From: Methylobacterium sp.
GTDB taxonomy: Bacteria; Pseudomonadota; Alphaproteobacteria; Rhizobiales; Beijerinckiaceae
DNA: 37,837 nucleotides
Direction: 5' to 3'
Assembly: GCF_019750675.1 (NCBI RefSeq)
Contig: NZ_JAIEOF010000117.1
Coordinates: 1 to 37,837, forward strand
The position numbers and the translations under genes are program-made. This document shows, piece after piece, positions 7,031 through 16,125 of this stretch (position 1 is its first letter; each line of letters starts with the position of its first letter). The notes under the pieces are model-generated. The model had not been told where the DNA came from and did not search any database. It saw only the letters and a list, made by a program, of their open reading frames with translations.

Positions 7031-8782
7031 TCAGCGGGCCGCCGCCGGAAGGCGCACGATGAAGCGGGCGCCCCGCACGGTGGGCTCGCCCTCCTCGTCG
7101 GCGGGGCCCGGCCGGTTCTCGGCCCGGATCGTGCCCCGGTGGGCCTGGACGATCTGGCGGGAGATGGAGAGGCCGAGGCCGGAATTCTGGCCGAAGCCCT
7201 GCTCGGGGCGATCCGTATAGAAGCGCTCGAAGATGCGTTCCAGGGCGTGCTCGGGGATGCCCGGCCCTTCGTCCTCGACGATCAGCTCCACGTCGTTGCG
7301 GACGCGGCGAAGGGCCACCCGCACCTTGGCGTCGGGGGGCGAGAACGAGCGGGCGTTGTCGAGGAGGTTGTTGACCACCTGGCCCAGCCGGCTGTCATGC
7401 CCGAAGATCGTCAGGGGCGATTCCCCTTCGCCGGCCGGCGCGTCGACGTCGAACTGAATCGGGGCGTCCTTCGGGCGCCGGCGCTCGTTGGCCACCGAGA
7501 CCACGGTGGTCATCAGCTTGCGCATGTCGACGCGGCGCGCCTCCGCGCGGGCAAGCTCGGCATCCAGGCGCGAGGCGTCCGAAATGTCGGAGATCAGCCG
7601 GTCGAGGCGCTTCACGTCGTGCTGGATGATCGCCAGCAGCCGGGTGCGCGAATCGTCGGATTTCGCCAGCGGCAGGGTCTCGACGGCGCTGCGCAGCGAG
7701 GTCAGCGGGTTCTTCAACTCGTGGCTGACGTCCGCCGCGAAGCTCTCGATGGCGTCGATGCGCCGGTAGAGCGCCTGGGTCATGTCGCGCAGGGCGCCCG
7801 AGAGGTGGCCGATCTCGTCGGTGCGGCTCGTGAAGTCGGGGATCTCCTCCCGCGACTTGATGCCGAGCCGCACCTTCTCGGCCGCATCCGCGAGGCGCCG
7901 CACCGGCCCCGCGATGGCGCCGGCGAGCAGGATGGACAGGACCAGCATCACGGCCGCCGCGATCAGGAACACCTGGAGCAGGCCGAAGCGCTCCGAGGCG
8001 ATGACCCGGTCGATGTCGCCCCCTTGCGTCGAGAGCATCAGGGCGCCGCGGACGGAATTCGCCCGTTGGATCGGCACCGCGACGGACACGATGGTCTCCC
8101 CGGCCGGATTGCGCCGCACGATGTTGCCGCGCGCGCCGCCGAGCGCCACCTGCACCTCCTTGAGGCTGCGCCCGCTGGCGGGGCCGACATCCTCGGTGAC
8201 ACCGGGGGACGGCGTGCTCCCGGCGAACTTCGACTGCACGGCCTCCCAGGCCTTCTCCAGCCACGTGCTCTTGCGCGGGCGGACATCCGGATCGCTGCGG
8301 CTCATCTCGCCCCGGGCCGAGAGGGTACGGGTATCGAACAGGAGGCCGCCTTCCTGGTCGTAGACCCGGGCGCGGTTGCCCGTCGGCGTGATCAGCCGGC
8401 GCAGCAGCGGGGCCACCCGCTCGGGGTTCAGGGAGAAGGTGAGGGGGGAGGAGGGCTCCTCGGCCTCACCGGCCTGGAGCTGGAGCAGCTTGTCGGGGTC
8501 GATCCGGATCGCGTCGGTCTCGACCGAGGCCGACGAGGCGATGGCGCCCGCGATGATCTCGCCCTGGATCAGCAGGCTCTGCACCCGGGCCTGAATCAGC
8601 CCCTGGCGGAACTGGTTCAGGTAGAGGAAGCCGAACAGCAGGGCGATCAGCCCGACGAGGTTGAGCACGACGATGCGTCGCGTCAGGCTCGACGAGGCCC
8701 GCTGACCGATCCCGTTCCAGATCTGGCGCGGCCATCCCAGCATGCCGCGCGACGGGGGTTCGGCTTGGTCGGTGGTGGCCAC
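7031..8782 (-). CDS. chvG: Sensor histidine kinase ChvG (ExoS)
   Basis: Membrane histidine kinase of the ChvG/ChvI pathway, which in rhizobia and Agrobacterium responds to acid and envelope stress. It has 583 residues and a GTG start. There is a first membrane segment at ~37-57, a periplasmic sensing region of ~200 residues and a second segment at ~265-290. HAMP follows, then the H-box FAADVSHELKNPLTSLRSAV with phospho-acceptor His354, the N-box VVNNLLDNARSFSP, DEGPGIP (G1), FERFY (F) and NSGLGLSIS (G2). All catalytic motifs are intact. It lies 62 bases after chvI and 17 before hprK. Confidence 0.95.
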   Translation of the reverse strand: MATTDQAEPPSRGMLGWPRQIWNGIGQRASSSLTRRIVVLNLVGLIALLFGFLYLNQFRQGLIQARVQSLLIQGEIIAGAIASSASVETDAIRIDPDKLLQLQAGEAEEPSSPLTFSLNPERVAPLLRRLITPTGNRARVYDQEGGLLFDTRTLSARGEMSRSDPDVRPRKSTWLEKAWEAVQSKFAGSTPSPGVTEDVGPASGRSLKEVQVALGGARGNIVRRNPAGETIVSVAVPIQRANSVRGALMLSTQGGDIDRVIASERFGLLQVFLIAAAVMLVLSILLAGAIAGPVRRLADAAEKVRLGIKSREEIPDFTSRTDEIGHLSGALRDMTQALYRRIDAIESFAADVSHELKNPLTSLRSAVETLPLAKSDDSRTRLLAIIQHDVKRLDRLISDISDASRLDAELARAEARRVDMRKLMTTVVSVANERRRPKDAPIQFDVDAPAGEGESPLTIFGHDSRLGQVVNNLLDNARSFSPPDAKVRVALRRVRNDVELIVEDEGPGIPEHALERIFERFYTDRPEQGFGQNSGLGLSISRQIVQAHRGTIRAENRPGPADEEGEPTVRGARFIVRLPAAAR

Positions 8783-8844
8783 GGGCGTCCGGTGGTGAGG
8801 GAACAGCGTTGCGGGGAGGGGGCGCCTGAGGCCCGGGCGGGCGC

Positions 8845-9555
8845 TCAGCTCTCCTTGAAGCGGTAGCCGACGCCGTAGAGCGTCTCGATCATGTCGAAGC
8901 TCGTGTCGGTCACCTTGAACTTCTTGCGCAGGCGCTTGATGTGGCTGTCGATGGTCCGGTCGTCCACGTAGACCTGATCGTCGTAGGCCGCGTCCATCAG
9001 GGCGTTGCGGCTCTTCACGACGCCGGGCCGGTGCGCCAGGGCCTGGAGAATCAGGAACTCCGTCACCGTCAGGGTGACGGGCTCGCCCTTCCAGGTGCAG
9101 GTGTGGCGCTCGGGGTCCATCATCAGGAGGCCGCGCTCCAGGGAGCGGGCGGCGGCATCGGCCTCGCGGGCGGCGGCGCCCGGGCCGTCCTTCGGGGCGA
9201 AGCGGCGCAGCACGGCCTTCACGCGCTCGACCAGCAGGCGCTGCGAGAACGGCTTATGGATGAAATCGTCGGCGCCCATCTTGAGGCCGAACAGCTCGTC
9301 GATCTCTTCGTCCTTCGAGGTCAAGAAGATCACAGGAAGGTCGGATTTCTGCCGCAGACGCCTGAGAAGCTCCATCCCGTCCATGCGCGGCATCTTGATG
9401 TCGAAGATCGCGAGGTCCGGCGGGGAATGCTTCAGGCCGTCCAGCGCCGAGGCGCCGTCGGTGTAGGTCTGGATGCGGTAGCCTTCGGTCTCGAGGGCGA
9501 TCGAGACGGAGGTGAGGATGTTTCGGTCGTCGTCCACGAGGGCGATGGTCGGCAT
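8845..9555 (-). CDS. chvI: Response regulator ChvI (OmpR family)
   Basis: A 236-residue DNA-binding response regulator, partner of ChvG. The receiver domain has the acidic pocket D8-D9-D10, phospho-acceptor Asp52 ([12 protein letters not shown]), the conserved Thr/Ser (IFLTSKDEE) and Lys (FIHKPFS). The C-terminal winged helix ([38 protein letters not shown]) is of OmpR type. The open frame continues 35 codons upstream, but the ATG at 9553-9555 gives the family start [10 protein letters not shown]. It heads the minus-strand block chvI-chvG-hprK-EIIA-ptsH. In many relatives pckA lies next to chvI; here a HugZ-like gene does. Confidence 0.96.
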   Translation of the reverse strand: MPTIALVDDDRNILTSVSIALETEGYRIQTYTDGASALDGLKHSPPDLAIFDIKMPRMDGMELLRRLRQKSDLPVIFLTSKDEEIDELFGLKMGADDFIHKPFSQRLLVERVKAVLRRFAPKDGPGAAAREADAAARSLERGLLMMDPERHTCTWKGEPVTLTVTEFLILQALAHRPGVVKSRNALMDAAYDDQVYVDDRTIDSHIKRLRKKFKVTDTSFDMIETLYGVGYRFKES

Positions 9556-9896
9556 GCGCGTGTCCTGTTGCTCGGATGCGGATCGGCGGACGTCTGATGG
9601 CGCCCACCCCTCCGCATCCCACCCCGTCCCCCGTCGCGGACGGTGGGCAGGGATCGGCAAAAACGCGGTGGCGACCGTGCCGGGGAGGCGGGCCGCGTTC
9701 GCGCGGAGAGTCAGGCTGTGTAATGACTCTGTGCGATAAAAGCGAGCGACCTCGGTCGTTTGTTCGTTTGCGGCTTGACTGATGCCAACGGGCCGCAGTC
9801 CGGCGCCCTCGTACGGAGCCCGAAACCCTGGCTATGATCGCCCGGCTGAACGCGGCCTGAGCGCCGGTTCGCGGGCATCGAATCGGGGGAGTATCC
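9556..9896. other. Divergent intergenic region chvI / hugZ-like gene
   Basis: This 341-base region should contain the promoters of chvI (leftward) and the hugZ-like gene (rightward). It has a 7-bp inverted repeat (9707-9730, listed separately) and a locally AT-rich stretch at 9715-9780. I see no convincing coding sequence, iron-regulatory box or small RNA. Confidence 0.5.
9707..9730. promoter_or_regulatory. Inverted repeat, candidate operator upstream of chvI
   Basis: AGAGTCA at 9707-9713 and TGACTCT at 9724-9730 are perfect 7-bp arms around GGCTGTGTAA. Half-site centres lie ~17 bases apart, a spacing possible for a dimeric regulator. The site is 152 bases upstream of the chvI start and 167 upstream of the hugZ-like start, so either gene could be the target. 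The regulator is unknown. Confidence 0.4.
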
Positions 9897-10733
9897 ATGG
9901 CCGAGGGCGAGACGAACACGGGGGGCGAGCGGCGCGGGCCGGCGGTGCCGCTGCCGGCGGCCGAGGCGCCCTTCGACGCGATCGGGCTGGCCCGCCATCT
10001 TCTGCGCTCGATCCGCTCGGGCGCGCTCGCCACCCTCGATCCGGAGGACGGGACGCCCTTCGTCTCCCTGGTGACCATCGCGACGGATGTCGACGGCACC
10101 CCCCTGATGCTGCTCTCGCGTCTCTCGGCGCACACCCGCAACCTGCTGGCCGACCCGCGCGCCTCGCTGCTGTTCAGTGCCGGCGGCAAGGGCGACCCGC
10201 TCGCGCATCCGCGCCTGACGGTGACGGGGCGCGTGACGCAGACGGCCGATCCGCGCGCCCGCGCCCGCTTCGTCGCGCGGCATCCGAAATCCAAGCTGTA
10301 CGCGGACTTTCCGGATTTCGGGTTCTTCGCCCTGGAGCCGGGCGCCGGGCATCTCAACGGGGGCTTTGCCAAGGCCGCCGTGCTGAGGGCGGATGAACTG
10401 CGCCTCGATCTCGCGGGCGCCGAAGGGCTCGTGGCCGGCGAGGCCGGCGCCGTCGAGCACATGAACGCGGACCACGCCGACGCCCTCGCGCTCTACGCCG
10501 TCGCCTCCGGTGCCGAGCCGGGCCCCTGGCGCCTCACCGGCCTCGATCCGGAGGGCATGGACCTCCTGGCCGCCGACCGGACCGCGCGGGTGCTCTACCC
10601 GGAGCCCGTCCGCGAGATGGGAGCCTTGCGCAAGGTGCTGGTGACGATGGCGGCACAAGCGCGGGAAACCGGTGCCGCCGGGGCGACTCGGCTCGAAGCG
10701 CAGGACCCGCAGGAGCCGTCCCCGAAGCCTTGA
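9897..10733 (+). CDS. HugZ-family protein (FMN-binding split barrel plus DUF2470)
   Basis: A 278-residue protein with a pyridoxamine-phosphate-oxidase-like split barrel (ATLDPEDGTPFVSLVTIATD, LMLLSRLSAHTRNL, RLTVTGRV) followed by a C-terminal DUF2470 domain with EHMNADHADALALYA. HugZ relatives bind FMN or haem, and some help take iron from haem, but many are uncharacterised. The DFGFFALEPGAGHLNGGFAKAA stretch joins the domains and is typical of the group. ATG 9897 is the first good start; the N-terminal 20 residues are not conserved. No haem uptake genes are nearby and no iron box is visible upstream, so a haem role is only possible. Confidence 0.85.
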   Translation: MAEGETNTGGERRGPAVPLPAAEAPFDAIGLARHLLRSIRSGALATLDPEDGTPFVSLVTIATDVDGTPLMLLSRLSAHTRNLLADPRASLLFSAGGKGDPLAHPRLTVTGRVTQTADPRARARFVARHPKSKLYADFPDFGFFALEPGAGHLNGGFAKAAVLRADELRLDLAGAEGLVAGEAGAVEHMNADHADALALYAVASGAEPGPWRLTGLDPEGMDLLAADRTARVLYPEPVREMGALRKVLVTMAAQARETGAAGATRLEAQDPQEPSPKP

Positions 10734-11034
10734 TATCAGCGCGGATCGCTCGCCGAACCAAAGGAGCCCGATCCGTCGTCTCGCCGGGGTATTTCGTCCG
10801 GCAGCGGCGGATTTTTGCTGCGCACATCGCCCGCCCTTACGTCATGCGGTCCCTTCGAAACCGAACATATCCTGCGTGACCCGTCGCGCCAACGTTCGCC
10901 TTCGCGGGTGATATCGTCGGAATACTGATGTTCGACGTCATCGAAGATGTTTGGCGTGTCGTCGAATATCTTAACCGGACAGAAGGAGATTGCTTACAAA
11001 TATAGCAGGAAGAATAATGACAGGACGGGGATGA
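10734..11034 (+). other. Intergenic region upstream of the chemoreceptor gene
   Basis: These 301 bases become AT-richer over about 10900-11020, suggesting a promoter. An imperfect dyad, TTCGACGTCATCGAA, lies at 10931-10945. No clear sigma-28 or sigma-54 promoter is visible. A tiny open frame ends directly at the chemoreceptor start (listed separately). Confidence 0.45.
11007..11034 (+). promoter_or_regulatory. Possible leader peptide (MTGRG) abutting the chemoreceptor start
   Basis: A Shine-Dalgarno-like AGGAAG at 11007-11012 precedes ATG 11017, which opens a five-codon frame (MTGRG) whose TGA (11032-11034) is followed at once by the receptor ATG (11035). An AGGA at 11022-11025 could serve the receptor start itself. 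This may be start-stop coupling or chance. Confidence 0.3.
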
Positions 11035-12714
11035 ATGGCCGGGTTGAGTTCGATTCGCGCGCGCCTGATCGCGCTGCTCACGGCCCTGGCCCTACTCGTC
11101 GCGGGCGGACTCGGCGGCGGCTGGTGGGGCATCATGTCGATGCACGATACGGTGGCGACGATCCACGACGATCGCGTGGTACCGCTGCGTGATCTGAAGG
11201 CTGTCTCCGACTTCTACGCCGTCCGCATCGTCGATACGTCGCACAAGGTCCGCGACGGTGGCGTGGCATGGTCCACGGGCCTGCGGGACGTGGAGACCGC
11301 TCTCGCGATGATCGAGAAGCGGTGGTCCGCCTTCAAGGCCACGGCGATGAGCGCGCATGAGACGGCTCTGTCACTCGAAGCCGAGCGTTTGATGCGACGG
11401 GCCACACCCACGGTCGAGGCGCTGGTCGACTTGCTCAGGAGTCAGGACGCGTCGGGCCTGAAGGCGTTCACGGCCAGGGATCTCTATCCCGCGATCGACC
11501 CGATCTCGGAGGCGATCAGCAAGCTCGTGGACCTGCAACTCGACATCGCGGATTCCGAGGCGAAGCGGTCGGACTGGATCTACGGGCTGCTGTCGGTCGG
11601 GTTCCTTACGGTGGCGGCCATCGGCTTCGTGGCAATCAGCATCGCGGCGCGCACCGTCTGGAGCGGCGTGTCCGTGCCGCTCGGCCGCATCGCCGATCAG
11701 ATGCAGAGGCTGGCGGGCGGCGACCTGACGCTCGTCGTCGGCGACATACACAAGCGCGACGAGATCGGGACGCTGGCCCGCGCGCTCCAAGTCTTCCAGG
11801 GATCGCTGATCGCCAAGCGCGACGCCGATGCCGCAATCGCCCGCGAAGCCGACGACAAGATGCGGCGCGTCCAGCGTCTCGACGCCCTGACCCGGAGCTT
11901 CGAGGCCGACGTATCCAGCCTGAGCGAGGGTGTCTCTTCGGCCGCCACCGAGATGGAGGCGACAGCCGCCGCGATGTCCGGCACCGCGAACGAGACCAAC
12001 CTGCAATCGGTCAGCGTCGCGAGTACCGCGCAGCAGACGTCGGCCAACGTGCAGACTGTGGCGGCGGCCACCGAGGAACTCGCAGCGTCCGTGCAGGAGA
12101 TCGCCGGGCAGGTGGCGCATTCCTCCAGCGCGGCGGCAGCGGCGGGGCGGGAAGCGGAGCGCACGGATGCGATCATGCGGACCCTGGCGGCGGGGACACG
12201 CCGGATCGGCGATGTCGTCGGCCTGATCTCCGGCATCGCCTCGCAGACGAACCTCCTGGCCCTCAATGCGACCATCGAGGCGGCACGCGCGGGCGAGGCG
12301 GGACGCGGCTTCGCGGTGGTGGCGACCGAGGTGAAGGCGCTCGCGGAGCAGACGACGCGCGCCACCGGGGAAATCGCTTCGCAGATCACGACCCTCCAGA
12401 CCGAGACGGAGGCAGCGGTGAGCGCGATCGCCGCGATCGGTCGGACGATCGGCGAAATGAACGCGATCGCGAGTGGGGTCGCCGCCGCGATGGAGGAGCA
12501 GGGCGCGGCCACGCGGGAGATCGCGCGCAACGTGCAGGAGGCCGCTCGGGGCACCCAGTCCGTCACGGAGACGATCATGTCGGTGCGGGACGGGGCGAGC
12601 GGAACGGGCGCGGCGGCGGCTCAGGTCCTGGGAGCGGCGCAGGAACTGTCGCGAACCTCCGAGCAGATGCGCCGGCAAGTGAACGCCTTCCTGTCGGAGG
12701 TTCGTGCGGCGTAA
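11035..12714 (+). CDS. Methyl-accepting chemotaxis protein
   Basis: A 559-residue transmembrane chemoreceptor. The first membrane helix is at ~13-34, followed by a helical periplasmic domain of about 145 residues that looks like a four-helix-bundle sensor. A second membrane helix (~181-205), a HAMP domain (~206-260) and the long signalling coiled coil follow. The kinase-contact tip is clear: [20 protein letters not shown] followed by [20 protein letters not shown] (residues ~395-440). There is no C-terminal NWETF-like tether for CheR/CheB. No che genes are nearby, so it is an orphan receptor, and its ligand cannot be read from sequence. ATG 11035 is the only in-frame start before the conserved region, because a TGA precedes it. 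Confidence 0.93.
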   Translation: MAGLSSIRARLIALLTALALLVAGGLGGGWWGIMSMHDTVATIHDDRVVPLRDLKAVSDFYAVRIVDTSHKVRDGGVAWSTGLRDVETALAMIEKRWSAFKATAMSAHETALSLEAERLMRRATPTVEALVDLLRSQDASGLKAFTARDLYPAIDPISEAISKLVDLQLDIADSEAKRSDWIYGLLSVGFLTVAAIGFVAISIAARTVWSGVSVPLGRIADQMQRLAGGDLTLVVGDIHKRDEIGTLARALQVFQGSLIAKRDADAAIAREADDKMRRVQRLDALTRSFEADVSSLSEGVSSAATEMEATAAAMSGTANETNLQSVSVASTAQQTSANVQTVAAATEELAASVQEIAGQVAHSSSAAAAAGREAERTDAIMRTLAAGTRRIGDVVGLISGIASQTNLLALNATIEAARAGEAGRGFAVVATEVKALAEQTTRATGEIASQITTLQTETEAAVSAIAAIGRTIGEMNAIASGVAAAMEEQGAATREIARNVQEAARGTQSVTETIMSVRDGASGTGAAAAQVLGAAQELSRTSEQMRRQVNAFLSEVRAA

Positions 12715-12725
12715 GGCCCCCGATC

Positions 12726-12759
12726 GGGCCCGCCCGGCCGAGGCATCGCCGGTGGGCCC
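12726..12759 (+). terminator. Strong hairpin after the chemoreceptor gene, candidate terminator
   Basis: GGGCCCGCC (12726-12734) pairs with GGTGGGCCC (12751-12759) with one G-T pair. After a bulged C, GGC pairs with GCC, leaving a 9-base loop. The stem starts 12 bases after the stop codon. There is no T-run, so it may act with Rho or stabilise the 3' end. Confidence 0.5.
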
Positions 12760-12878
12760 GCGCTTGGCGCAGGGGGCCGGCGCTGCTATCTGCGGCGTTC
12801 CAGTTTCCCATTCCCAAGAAACCGTGCGCCGGGTTCGTCTCAGACGGCGGGCCGCGCGCGCCGGAGATCGAATCCTCG

Positions 12879-14684
12879 ATGACCACGTCCCCCATCGACA
12901 ACATCCGCAACTTCTCCATCGTCGCGCATATCGACCACGGCAAGTCGACGCTGGCCGACCGGCTGATCCAGACCACCGGCACGGTGGCGCTGCGCGACAT
13001 GAGCGAACAGATGCTCGACTCGATGGACATCGAGAAGGAGCGCGGCATCACCATCAAGGCGCAGACCGTGCGCCTGGAATACCGGGCCGAAGACGGCAAG
13101 GACTACATCCTCAACCTGATGGACACGCCCGGCCACGTGGACTTCGCCTACGAGGTGTCGCGGAGCCTGGCCGCCTGCGAAGGCTCGTTGCTGGTGGTGG
13201 ATGCGAGCCAGGGCGTCGAGGCGCAGACGCTCGCCAACGTCTACCAGGCCCTCGATGCCAACCACGAGATCGTGCCCGTCCTCAACAAGATCGACCTGCC
13301 GGCGGCCGAGCCCGAGCGCATCCGCGCCCAGATCGAGGAGGTGATCGGCATCGACGCCTCCGAGGCCGTGGCGATTTCGGCCAAGAGCGGCCTCAACATC
13401 GAGGCGGTGCTGGAGGCCATCGTCACCCGCCTGCCGCCCCCGAAGGGCGACCGCGACGCGCCCCTGAAGGCGCTGCTGGTCGACAGCTGGTACGACGTCT
13501 ATCTCGGCGTCGTCGTGCTGGTGCGAATCGTCGACGGCGTTCTGAAGAAGGGCATGAACATCCGCATGATGCGGGCCGACGCCGTGCACGGCGTCGACAA
13601 GATCGGCGTGTTCCGACCCAAGATGGCCGATATCGGCGAACTCGGCCCCGGTGAGGTCGGCTTCTTCACCGGTTCGATCAAGGAGGTGGCCGACACCCGC
13701 GTCGGCGACACGCTCACGGAAGACAAGCGCCCCTGCAAGGAGATGCTGCCGGGCTTCAAGGACGTGCAGTCGGTGGTGTTCTGCGGGCTCTTCCCCGTGG
13801 ACGCGGCCGAGTTCGAGACCCTGCGCAGCGCGATGAGCAAGCTCCGGCTCAACGACGCCTCGTTCTCCTACGAGATGGAGACCAGCGCGGCGCTCGGCTT
13901 CGGCTTCCGCTGCGGCTTCCTCGGGCTGCTGCACCTCGAGATCATCCAGGAACGCCTGGAGCGCGAGTTCAACCTCGACCTGATCTCGACGGCGCCTTCC
14001 GTGGTCTACCGCCTGCAGATGACGGACGGCACGATCAAGGAGCTGCACAACCCGGCCGACATGCCGGACGTGATGAAGATCACGGCGATCGAGGAGCCCT
14101 GGATCCGCGCCACCATCCTCACGCCCGACGAGTATCTCGGCGGCGTGCTCAAGCTGTGCCAGGACCGGCGCGGCACGCAGGTCGACCTGAACTACGTCGG
14201 AAAACGCGCCATGGTCGTCTACGACCTGCCGCTGAACGAGGTGGTGTTCGACTTCTACGACCGCCTGAAGTCGATCTCGAAGGGCTACGCCAGCTTCGAC
14301 TACCACATCTCCGATTACCGCGAAGGCGACCTCGTGAAGATGTCGATCCTCGTGAACGCCGAGCCCGTGGACGCGCTCTCCATGCTCGTCCATCGCACCC
14401 GCGCCGAGCATCGCGGCCGGGCCATGTGCGAGAAGCTGAAGGACCTCATCCCCCGCCACCTGTTCCAGATCCCGGTCCAGGCGGCCTTGGGCGGCAAGAT
14501 CATCGCCCGCGAGACCATCAAGGCCCTTTCCAAGGACGTGACCGCCAAGTGCTACGGCGGCGACATCTCCCGCAAGCGCAAGCTCCTCGACAAGCAGAAG
14601 GAGGGCAAGAAGAAGATGCGCCAGTTCGGCAAGGTCGAGATCCCGCAGGAGGCGTTCATCGCCGCCCTGAAGATGGACGATTGA
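12879..14684 (+). CDS. lepA: Elongation factor 4 (LepA), back-translocating GTPase
   Basis: LepA is a translational GTPase that binds ribosomes and affects initiation and stalled or mistranslocated complexes. It has 601 residues, the family's normal length. G1 [14 protein letters not shown] is at ~14-27, then RGITIKAQ (G2), DTPGHVDF (G3), NKIDLP (G4) and SAKSG (G5). The LepA-specific C-terminal domain ends with [20 protein letters not shown] and [20 protein letters not shown] 12879 gives [20 protein letters not shown], the expected N-terminus. It converges with a minus-strand gene six bases downstream. No change in key residues is seen. Confidence 0.98.
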   Translation: MTTSPIDNIRNFSIVAHIDHGKSTLADRLIQTTGTVALRDMSEQMLDSMDIEKERGITIKAQTVRLEYRAEDGKDYILNLMDTPGHVDFAYEVSRSLAACEGSLLVVDASQGVEAQTLANVYQALDANHEIVPVLNKIDLPAAEPERIRAQIEEVIGIDASEAVAISAKSGLNIEAVLEAIVTRLPPPKGDRDAPLKALLVDSWYDVYLGVVVLVRIVDGVLKKGMNIRMMRADAVHGVDKIGVFRPKMADIGELGPGEVGFFTGSIKEVADTRVGDTLTEDKRPCKEMLPGFKDVQSVVFCGLFPVDAAEFETLRSAMSKLRLNDASFSYEMETSAALGFGFRCGFLGLLHLEIIQERLEREFNLDLISTAPSVVYRLQMTDGTIKELHNPADMPDVMKITAIEEPWIRATILTPDEYLGGVLKLCQDRRGTQVDLNYVGKRAMVVYDLPLNEVVFDFYDRLKSISKGYASFDYHISDYREGDLVKMSILVNAEPVDALSMLVHRTRAEHRGRAMCEKLKDLIPRHLFQIPVQAALGGKIIARETIKALSKDVTAKCYGGDISRKRKLLDKQKEGKKKMRQFGKVEIPQEAFIAALKMDD

Positions 14685-14690
14685 CCCGTT

Positions 14691-15098
14691 TCAGATCAGG
14701 CGCGGCTCGCCCGTCAGCAGCTTGAGCGGTCGGGCCAGCTTCTTCGAGAGGCGCCCGACCGGCTCGACCGTGACGTCCTCGCCGCTCGCCGCCTCGACGA
14801 TGGCCAGGGCCACCGCTTCCGAGGGCGTGAGCACCGCGTAGACGCGCAAGGCTTCGCGCCGACGCTTGACGCCGACGAGGAAGGCATGCGCCTTGGGGGA
14901 GGGCGCCTTGGCCGGCTTCAGCTTCAGGGATGGCGCCTTGGGTGGAGGGGCTTCTAATCCCGGCGCCTTCGCCTGTTGGAGTTTCGCGTCCTGGGTTTTC
15001 GCCTTCAGGGCTTTGGGTTCGGCCTTCGTCCGTGCGACCGTCCGCGGCGTGATCTTCTTCGGCGCCGCCTTGGCGCCTTTCGAGGATGAGGACGGCAC
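14691..15098 (-). CDS. Hypothetical protein with Lys/Ala/Pro-rich N-terminal half
   Basis: A 135-residue protein I do not recognise. Residues 1-70 are low complexity with repeated KAP, KAK and APSPKA motifs and look like a disordered, basic, histone-H1-like arm. The C-terminal half (AHAFLVGVKRRREALRVYAV, TPSEAVALAIVEAASGEDVTV, RLSKKLARPLKLLTGEPRLI) looks like a small folded domain. The start is GTG at 15096-15098, 15 bases after the pit stop, so it may be the third gene of the DUF47-pit transcript. It ends 6 bases from the lepA stop. Binding to nucleic acid is possible from charge alone, not shown. Confidence 0.7.
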   Translation of the reverse strand: MPSSSSKGAKAAPKKITPRTVARTKAEPKALKAKTQDAKLQQAKAPGLEAPPPKAPSLKLKPAKAPSPKAHAFLVGVKRRREALRVYAVLTPSEAVALAIVEAASGEDVTVEPVGRLSKKLARPLKLLTGEPRLI

Positions 15099-15113
15099 GG
15101 CGAACCCGATCGT

Positions 15114-16121
15114 TTAGCGGAACAGGGTGGTGACGGCGTAGCAGGCCGCCGAGACCAGTCCCGCCGCCGGCAGGGTCAACACCCAGGCGACGACGATGTT
15201 GCTGGCAATTCCCCAACGCACGGCGGAGGTCCGGCGTGCCGCGCCGACACCGACGATCGCTCCCGTGATCGTGTGGGTGGTCGAGACCGGCACCCCCGCG
15301 AAGGTCGCGGCGAAGAGCGTGATCGCACCGCCGGTCTCGGCGCAGAAGCCCTGCATCGGATTGAGCCGCGTCAGCTTCGAGCCCATCGTGTGAACGATGC
15401 GCCAGCCCCCGCTGAGGGTGCCGAGCGCGATGGCGCCGTGGCAGGAGAGCACGACCCAGAGGGGGACATGGAACTCGCCCCCGAGATACCCTTGCGAGTA
15501 GAGCAGGAGGGCGATGATCCCCATGGTCTTCTGTGCGTCGTTGCCGCCATGCCCCAGGGAGTAGAGGGAAGCGGAGGCGAATTGCAGGATGCGGAACGTG
15601 CGGTCGACCCCGAAGGGCGTCGCGCGCCGGCAGATCCAGGAGACGATCAGCACCAGCAGCAGCGCCAGCAGGAAACCCACGAGCGGCGAGAGCACGATGG
15701 CCGCCGCCGTCTTCAGGACCCCGCTCCAGACCACGGCGCTGAGCCCGACCTTCGCCAGGCCCGCCCCCAGGAGACCGCCCACGAGCGCGTGCGACGAACT
15801 CGACGGAATGCCGAAGATCCAGGTGACGACGTTCCAGACGATCGCGCCGACGAGAGCGCTGAAGATCACCTGCGGGGTCACGATTCCCGCGTCGATGATG
15901 CCTGTGCCGAGCGTCTGGGCGACGTGCAGGCCGAAGAACAGGAACGCGATGAAATTGAAGAACGCGGCCCAGAGCACCGCGTATTGCGGCCGCAGCACCC
16001 GCGTCGACACGATGGTGGCGATGGAATTGGCCGCGTCGTGCAGGCCGTTCAGAAAATCGAACAGCAGCGCGACCGCGATCAGGCCGACGAGGAGCGGGAA
16101 GGCGAGGGTGACTTCGGTCAT
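15114..16121 (-). CDS. pit: Inorganic phosphate permease (Pit family)
   Basis: A 335-residue inner-membrane permease of the PiT family that imports inorganic phosphate (often as a metal-phosphate complex) with protons. The two family signatures are visible: DFLNGLHDAANSIATIVSTR near the N-terminus and the inverted-copy motif with PVSTTHTITGAIVGVG towards the C-terminus, with GHGGNDAQKTMGI in the middle. About ten hydrophobic segments are seen. It follows the DUF47 gene with a 4-base gap, an arrangement widely conserved for Pit transporters, and is followed by a small basic protein. There are no oddities in sequence. Confidence 0.94.
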   Translation of the reverse strand: MTEVTLAFPLLVGLIAVALLFDFLNGLHDAANSIATIVSTRVLRPQYAVLWAAFFNFIAFLFFGLHVAQTLGTGIIDAGIVTPQVIFSALVGAIVWNVVTWIFGIPSSSSHALVGGLLGAGLAKVGLSAVVWSGVLKTAAAIVLSPLVGFLLALLLVLIVSWICRRATPFGVDRTFRILQFASASLYSLGHGGNDAQKTMGIIALLLYSQGYLGGEFHVPLWVVLSCHGAIALGTLSGGWRIVHTMGSKLTRLNPMQGFCAETGGAITLFAATFAGVPVSTTHTITGAIVGVGAARRTSAVRWGIASNIVVAWVLTLPAAGLVSAACYAVTTLFR

Positions 16122-16125
16122 CGCC

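Noticed and set aside
12840-14459. A 539-residue minus-strand open frame antisense to lepA
   Set aside because: His/Asp/Val-rich shadow; lepA on the plus strand is complete with all GTPase motifs.
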